Origin: Aphrophora alni
Lineage: Eukaryota > Arthropoda > Insecta > Hemiptera > Aphrophoridae
Assembly (NCBI GenBank): GCA_963513935.1
Contig: OY740767.1
Coordinates: 82,510,060-82,574,059, forward strand
Length of the DNA stretch: 64,000 nt
Reading direction: 5' to 3'
Made by a program: the position numbers and the translations under genes. The stretch's first letter is position 1, and each line of letters starts with the position of its first letter. The notes under the pieces were generated by a model that was not told the DNA's origin, made no database searches, and saw only the letters and a program-made list of their open reading frames with translations. Shown piece after piece: positions 58,182 to 64,000 of the stretch.

Positions 58182-61100
58182 AACCCTCTTCCAATCAAAT
58201 TTGAATTGATCCAGATAAGGTTATAATTACATTATAATCGAAAACTTATTACTTATAATGTTTTGTAATTTGATATAAATTTAACTCTTATGTTAAGATG
58301 TACAGAATACTTGAATAATTATCAATTAGCATTAAACCGATTATACTGAACTTTAAAATGTTTTAAGATATTGTTTTACTTATATATTCCATTAGTATTA
58401 ATGAGACCATTTTAATAATTCTCATTCTAATTTAATAAAAATGCAAGCTTGTTTATTAAAATTAAAAACCAAACAAAGGTTTTCCAAATATATTTGAATT
58501 TTTTTCCCACAAAAAAACAAACAAAAAACCTTAAACAATTTATAATAAATCCTTATAATTTTATGTATTTGAATAGCAGAAATATTCACCATTTCTGTCT
58601 CTACAGCTCAAAAGACTGGATGAATTTACATAATGTTGTCATTACTCTCTTTCTTATGGAGTTTAATTTTGTATTTTGAAGTCCGATTATGAAATTTTTG
58701 AAACAATTTTGCAAAATGTAAATAAGGGGAACTTTTTTTATACTTAATTTTCTTCCTTAATAAATTAGTAAGAAAAAAAATCAGAAATAAGAACAATGAC
58801 GTTACTGGATTAAGAGTTTTATTTTTTTCAAACAAAACTCTTTACTATAACACTATAAAGAAATATGTACTTTAAATGTATCTAAATTTTCTTCTACTAA
58901 AAAATATATGCACAATAGTAATTTATTTACAACCCTGTTTAGTTAATTAAATGTTTTCTTACTCCCAGAATTATAATAATATTGTATACATAGATTAAGG
59001 GAAACACAGAGGACAAAAGAGATAAATGTTTTGCATATCTTTAGAAAAATCACTAAGTCTTAATAAAAAAATGATTTAATGAACAATACTAATTATAATG
59101 AACAGTACGTGTTTATAGAAGAAATCTTTTTTGGTCTTTACATATTTGAAAAATATTAGTATATAGCTCTAGATATTTTAAAATTTTTGTGTTGTTTTGT
59201 TATTATTTTTGAAAATCAATAAAAATTACAAATAAATAATCATAATTGTGAAATAATGATTAGGTCTCTCCAAGGTATAATAGGGTATTAACGTAATTCG
59301 AAATAAATGCGTTCTTTTTCATTTTTTCATTCAAACCTTTCTGGTTTGTAAATATGTATTTAATAAACGTTACCAATCTTTGAATAGTTTAACTAAATTT
59401 TCATAGAAAATTAAAATGTATGTATATTTTAAAAACCTAAATCTCACTGTTTACATATTTGGTTATTACAAATTGTTTGTTTGTGTTATTTTCAAACTGT
59501 GCATTAACACAATATCTTCATATTTTGAAGAGTAGTGATTATCAATGATGACATTGCGGAAAGAACGAAAATTTTCCCTTTATTACTGTTATAATTATTC
59601 TTTTAAAAGCATTAGAGCATTAGGTGGTCTGTATTGCCTGTATGTATTCTGAAAATATTGAATGCAATACCAATAAAACATTTTATCCTGAAGAAAACAA
59701 CTAAAAAATAACAATATAATGTTGAAGGATTTATAACGAAAGTATAGTGTATTGCATATAAAATCTATATTTGTCATTAAAATTTTAAATAACTAATGGT
59801 GTGTGGAAAGCCATGAACTGGAACTGGAAGGGATCACGTGCTCGTAGCGGTTTGTAACTGTACAGCCTATGCCAAGACACAGCACGTGTTTTAGGAGTTG
59901 GCGATCATAATTAATTGTATTAAGGGTTATTTGTTTTATTGTTCTACAAAAAAGACACGATTTGTTTAAATCTCATACATTATATAAAGCTTATATCTCC
60001 TTTTATTTTATAAGTATTAAATCTTGCATATTATACAATGACCTTCAATTATTGTACATCTTGATTTACATTTCTAATATCAAATTCATGTATTAGATTA
60101 TTACAAAATATATTCTGTTGATTGAATAACGGCATCAAAAGCAATTCTTGAAATATACATATCTCTTATAATCTTAATTAACTTTTATAATAACTCAAAG
60201 TTTAAAGGCTTATTAACTTTCTTTTTGATAGCTTCAAGTAATAACTTTTAGAGTAATAGCTTGTAAAGAATTTTTAAAATATGAGTAAATTTTTAAAATC
60301 ACTTTTAAGTGTGCAAATACATAAGTCGTTAGATGTTTCGGTGTATTGAACATCATCATTATATAAATAACAAAATTAATGAATTAAAAAGTATAAATCT
60401 ATTTTTTTCAATTGTAAAACCGGTTAGTGTATTGTTTTAATTTAATTATTTCTCTGATGATGATGAAATATCAAATAACAAATAACATAGTTATACAAAT
60501 GTAGTTAAATTTGTTTTTACACGTTTCTTTGAGTATTTGAAAACAATCATTAGAGAAATTATACAATTTAAAATTTATAAAGAGGAGTTTTAAAATAAGA
60601 AAAAAGATAGATTTTGTTTTTTAATTTGATTGTGTGTCTGATAAATGATGGTAATAAATACACTGAAACATATGAATATAAACATCAACTTATTACAGTT
60701 TTACAATTTACAGTCATGTATGTACTGGTTTGACATTTATTTTATATATTCTATTTTACGCTGTTTCTAAAGGGATGTATTCTCGCATTCCTAAATCGAT
60801 AACCAATTATTTTTGCTCAAATATTTTATCTACATTAGTTTTCCCACCCCTATATAGTTTTTTAGCACACACTATTTCATCCATAACACAATCAGTAAAA
60901 AAAATTATACCAGACTATGAAGTTTAGCAATGCATTTGTTGCGTTCAACCACATAATCACCTGTTAGTTTATCTTTATACAAGCTTCAACATTCATTGTG
61001 AATGTCATACTTATTATTTAATTATACCATTCATATATCTTCTATTTGTTAAATTTTTTATGAATTGCAGAAATATATAACTTCTTAAATATCCAACAAA

Positions 61101-62214
61101 ATATAAAGTTGATTTACTATTTTACATATCTGTAAGATATGACATTAAATTTTTTGTATAGTAATATGAGTAATGTTTAGATAATTATTGAATTTCTTTA
61201 AAACTATAAATCAGGAAACATTATACTACTTTTTTCAATAATTAAACCAATTCATAACCAAACAGTTTGAGTGTGTATAGGAATATTTTGTTTTAAAGCA
61301 GAATACATACTAATACTTGCTATATACAGAATTTCCAAGAAGTCCCGGAAGCAAAGAGATATTTTGTGAGAAACTAATCGTTTTTAAATACAAGTCGTAC
61401 CTAATTTTGAAGGTCTTGTTTAGTAGACAAATATTTGAACAAAATAGTGTTCGTCTTCTTGTTCCAACAAAATGACTGCCCGCCAAATATTATTTATAAT
61501 GAGTATATACTCGTATATTATTTTTATTTTATTGTTATTTTTTTTGTATTAGATGTAATTTAATGTATTTTTTGCAAAACGTAGAACAAATCGGTCAAAT
61601 AAAAATTATTCAAATAAAAGACATAATATGTCAAATAATAATCAAACATATTTGGAATAATTACCTAGATAAACTTGTTTTCTATTAGATTAAAAATGTA
61701 CTTTGCAATTTTACCTTAAATAATTAATTAACATAAAATACTTATATAAGAATAAAATATTTCTTTATTACAACAAAATCTCGTATTTTAACGGATATTT
61801 TTGTGAGGAAATATTTACCGTTGAACAAAGGACTAAATAAATATCAAATCAACATTGATTTCTAAAATATAATACTCACGATTACCGTCTTCATAAATGA
61901 TACAATATAAGTTTGACTTGGCGAAATTATTTTTATCAAAAAAGTTAATTTGACACAAAATGAACCTGATAATATTTTTCTTTTTAAATTTTTGAAATAT
62001 TTTATTTTAAATACTATAAATGTGAATCATTTTAACATAATTGTAACTACCGTTACAAATATCTAAACCGTTTATTTAAATGAGAAGGAAGTAAATATTT
62101 ATAAACTTTAGTGTTTATTCAAATGGTTCATAGGTTAAATAAATACTATTTACCCTTTTTTTGTCTTAGTGTAAAATATAATCTAAACCGACTTGGTATT
62201 TTAAATATTAGCAT
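58182..62214. other. AT-rich stretch upstream of gene 2
   Basis: No gene was recognised. Two CACGTG E-boxes (59835-59840 and 59883-59888) lie in a small GC-richer patch. At 60330-60370 (minus strand) and 60450-60470 (plus strand) are TGATGATG...GAAA strings that faintly recall the hammerhead-like motifs elsewhere but do not fold convincingly. Confidence 0.4.
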
Positions 62215-62475
62215 GTTGACATAGTAGTTGCTCTGCATTGATTTTCACGAGAAAAATGATCAGCAGCTCAAATACGGCCAACTAGTTTTTCTGTTGTTTC
62301 CGACAGAATTTAATAAACGTCTTTTTTCATGAAGTTACGAAAGAAACAATACAAGGAAATGAGATGTGGTGACCATGGTAACTGTTGTACAGGGCCACTG
62401 TCTTGTTTAAAAAATTCACAAGCATCATCATGCTTAATCCATAACTTCATTCTAATTTCAAGTAGTACATTTTAG
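62215..62475 (-). pseudogene. Mariner-like (DDE/D) transposase C-terminal remnant
   Basis: One minus-strand frame reads MKLWIKHDDACEFFKQDSG, PVQQLPWSPHLISLYCFF, RNFMKKDVY, a stop, ILSETTEKLVGRI, a stop, AADHFSRENQC. This parallels the end of mariner/Tc1-type transposases: the Q-D-x-A-x-x-H block (second catalytic Asp), PW-x-P-R-SPDL-x-P-LD-x-F-LW-G, then K-x-x-VY and the L-x-x-RI helix. The third catalytic acid position reads Ser-Leu-Tyr here, and two stops interrupt it. The upstream part of the gene was not recognised. Confidence 0.5.
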
Positions 62476-64000
62476 TAAAATGGGGAGGTTTGGTAAAAAA
62501 TTCTTCTATCGTCACTTCTTTCTTCTTGTGTGGTTCAACAAAGATCCTTGTAACTAATTAAACCATTTCACACACTAACCAAAAATGTAAAGTTTAATTA
62601 AGGAATGACTTATTCCCTAATAGCAGCTTTACTGTTACCAATATACAGTGCATATCTTTACGTTCTACATATGAAAACCTTTGCTTTTTGATATAACCAA
62701 ATTTATATCCTAATAATTACTTTATTCTAATTATTTTAGTTATCTATGGGAAAAAAAGAAATTTATTCGTAAAAATATAGGCTAAGTATTGTAAGGGGTT
62801 TTACACATAATTGAATTAATTATTTAAAAAACACAAGAGGTCAGTACATTTCTATAAATAACATTTGTTGTTACTACAATTTGGTTTCCGTAATACTTCA
62901 TTAATTCATTACTTCTTTTGATTCATATTTAAAATGCTTTATTATCATTAATTTGTATCTAGGACTGAGTGCTTCAGTTAAGGCATTCTAGAGTATATTA
63001 TAGGTAGATCAAAATACATTATAACGACTTTGACTCTCTGTTTAATGAAATAATTTAGAGCTAAAGTTTACGGGTGAGTTTTTAATATTTTGGAAAACTG
63101 ATCGTGAAGCAGCTTGAATTATATGTCTACGTGAGAAGATATATTTTACGGCGTATCAGAAGAGCTATTTTAAAGAATCTGGAAGAAGATCAATAGATTT
63201 ATTTGAAACTACGATTTTAGATTTTATATATATCGATGTTAAGTTTATTTCATGATTAATTTAAATTCAATACTTTCTCAATTCTTTGGTAGAATTTAAA
63301 AAAATTCAAAACTATTTGAGATTGATTCGTATTTAAAAGTTAATTTTATCTTGCATTATTAAAAAACGTACAATTCGGCCAGGTGGCTTTGGATCTTAAT
63401 AAAAAAAAATCACTAACGAAAAAACCATATACGCAAATGATCTATTTGTTTGAAAGTAGCAAACGCTTTTTTTGATAATTCCATATACAGTATTAGTAAT
63501 ATTATAATTTGATTAAATTTAATTACGGTTTTATAATCATAATAGTAATAGCTGGTAAATATTGGGTATTCGTTTTGTACAATAATGTAAACATAGCCTC
63601 AAAATTAATCTAATACTCGTAATAAATTTTGCATAAAAATTAAACGGTCAAAGTTTTTAAAAGTTTAATTTCCTGTTAGGTTTTGTTATCTGGAAGATTG
63701 TCATTTCCAATTAAACACCGTAAAAATTGTTGAATCGTCCTATCGTGTTTTGAATTGCCATCTATTTGGGAGAAGTGTGAAAAATGTGAAGCCATTAGGT
63801 GGTGTCTATCTATACTCTTTGTAAAACGTGATGGCGGATAGAGCGGAGTCTACTGCCACTTCCTCACACACAACCGTAAGGATTAGAATCGACTTTTAAA
63901 GAGTGATGTATCGTACTATGGGGGTGTCACCACTGCAGTAGGAACTTTTATTTGTTCTCTTGCGAAATGCGTCAAAAATATTAAATAAAGCTTTGAATTA
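62476..64000. other. Right-end stretch; possible first exon near 63831
   Basis: AT-rich until about 63800, where GC rises. ATG GCG GAT at 63831 opens 15 codons (MADRAESTATSSHTT) that end at a donor-like GTAAGG (63876). This could be a first coding exon of a gene to the right of the window. No promoter element was identified. Confidence 0.2.

Noticed and set aside
60330..60480. Further hammerhead-like motifs
   Set aside because: TGATGATG and GAAA strings are present, but stem II is short or absent and the conserved first C is missing in one.

Overview
The window is AT-rich nuclear DNA (roughly 30% GC by eye) from an insect. Two genes encode secreted chitin-binding cuticular proteins of the RR-1 (CPR) family, each with the tiny first coding exon typical of that family. 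The transposon load (LOA- and R1-type LINEs, P-element/THAP, Penelope-like and mariner-like remnants) also fits an insect. A hemipteran is possible, but that is only an impression.

Left part (1-16 kb): a graveyard of transposons. A broken P-element/THAP transposase (minus strand, 1-2133) is followed by a decayed LOA-type LINE fragment (plus strand, 2545-3700) and an R1-type LINE reverse-transcriptase fragment (minus strand, 3720-4740). Next comes a DNA transposon bounded by inverted repeats at 6420-6451 and 15577-15608. It carries a broken gene for an unnamed protein family with an SDNCGGQ motif, plus six copies of a 72-73 bp subterminal repeat. A nearly full-length LOA-type LINE (9901-15291, minus strand) sits inside the last part of that repeat array, flanked by perfect 13-bp target-site duplications.

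Middle part (16-37 kb): mostly unreadable AT-rich DNA. It holds a 200-bp-arm palindrome with a hammerhead-ribozyme-like core in each arm, a Penelope-like GIY-YIG endonuclease remnant (about 20.3-20.6 kb), a second hammerhead-like motif inside a small inverted-repeat element (32.9-33.5 kb), and two families of dispersed repeat shared between the 18-21 kb and 27-28 kb stretches.

Right part (37-64 kb): two convergent cuticular protein genes. Gene 1 (plus strand) has a TATA box at 37808, a four-codon first exon at 37869-37880, a 5.9-kb intron and a long Gln-rich second exon at 43744-45543. Gene 2 (minus strand) has a TATA box at 58122-58129, a four-codon first exon at 58032-58043, a 1.6-kb intron and a second exon at 55703-56452 with a Gln/Asn/Pro decapeptide repeat. 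Both products should be exported by epidermal cells and assembled with chitin. A small inverted-repeat element (47569-48452), several microsatellites and a mariner-like transposase scrap (62.2-62.5 kb) complete the region. No tRNA, rRNA or CRISPR was recognised.
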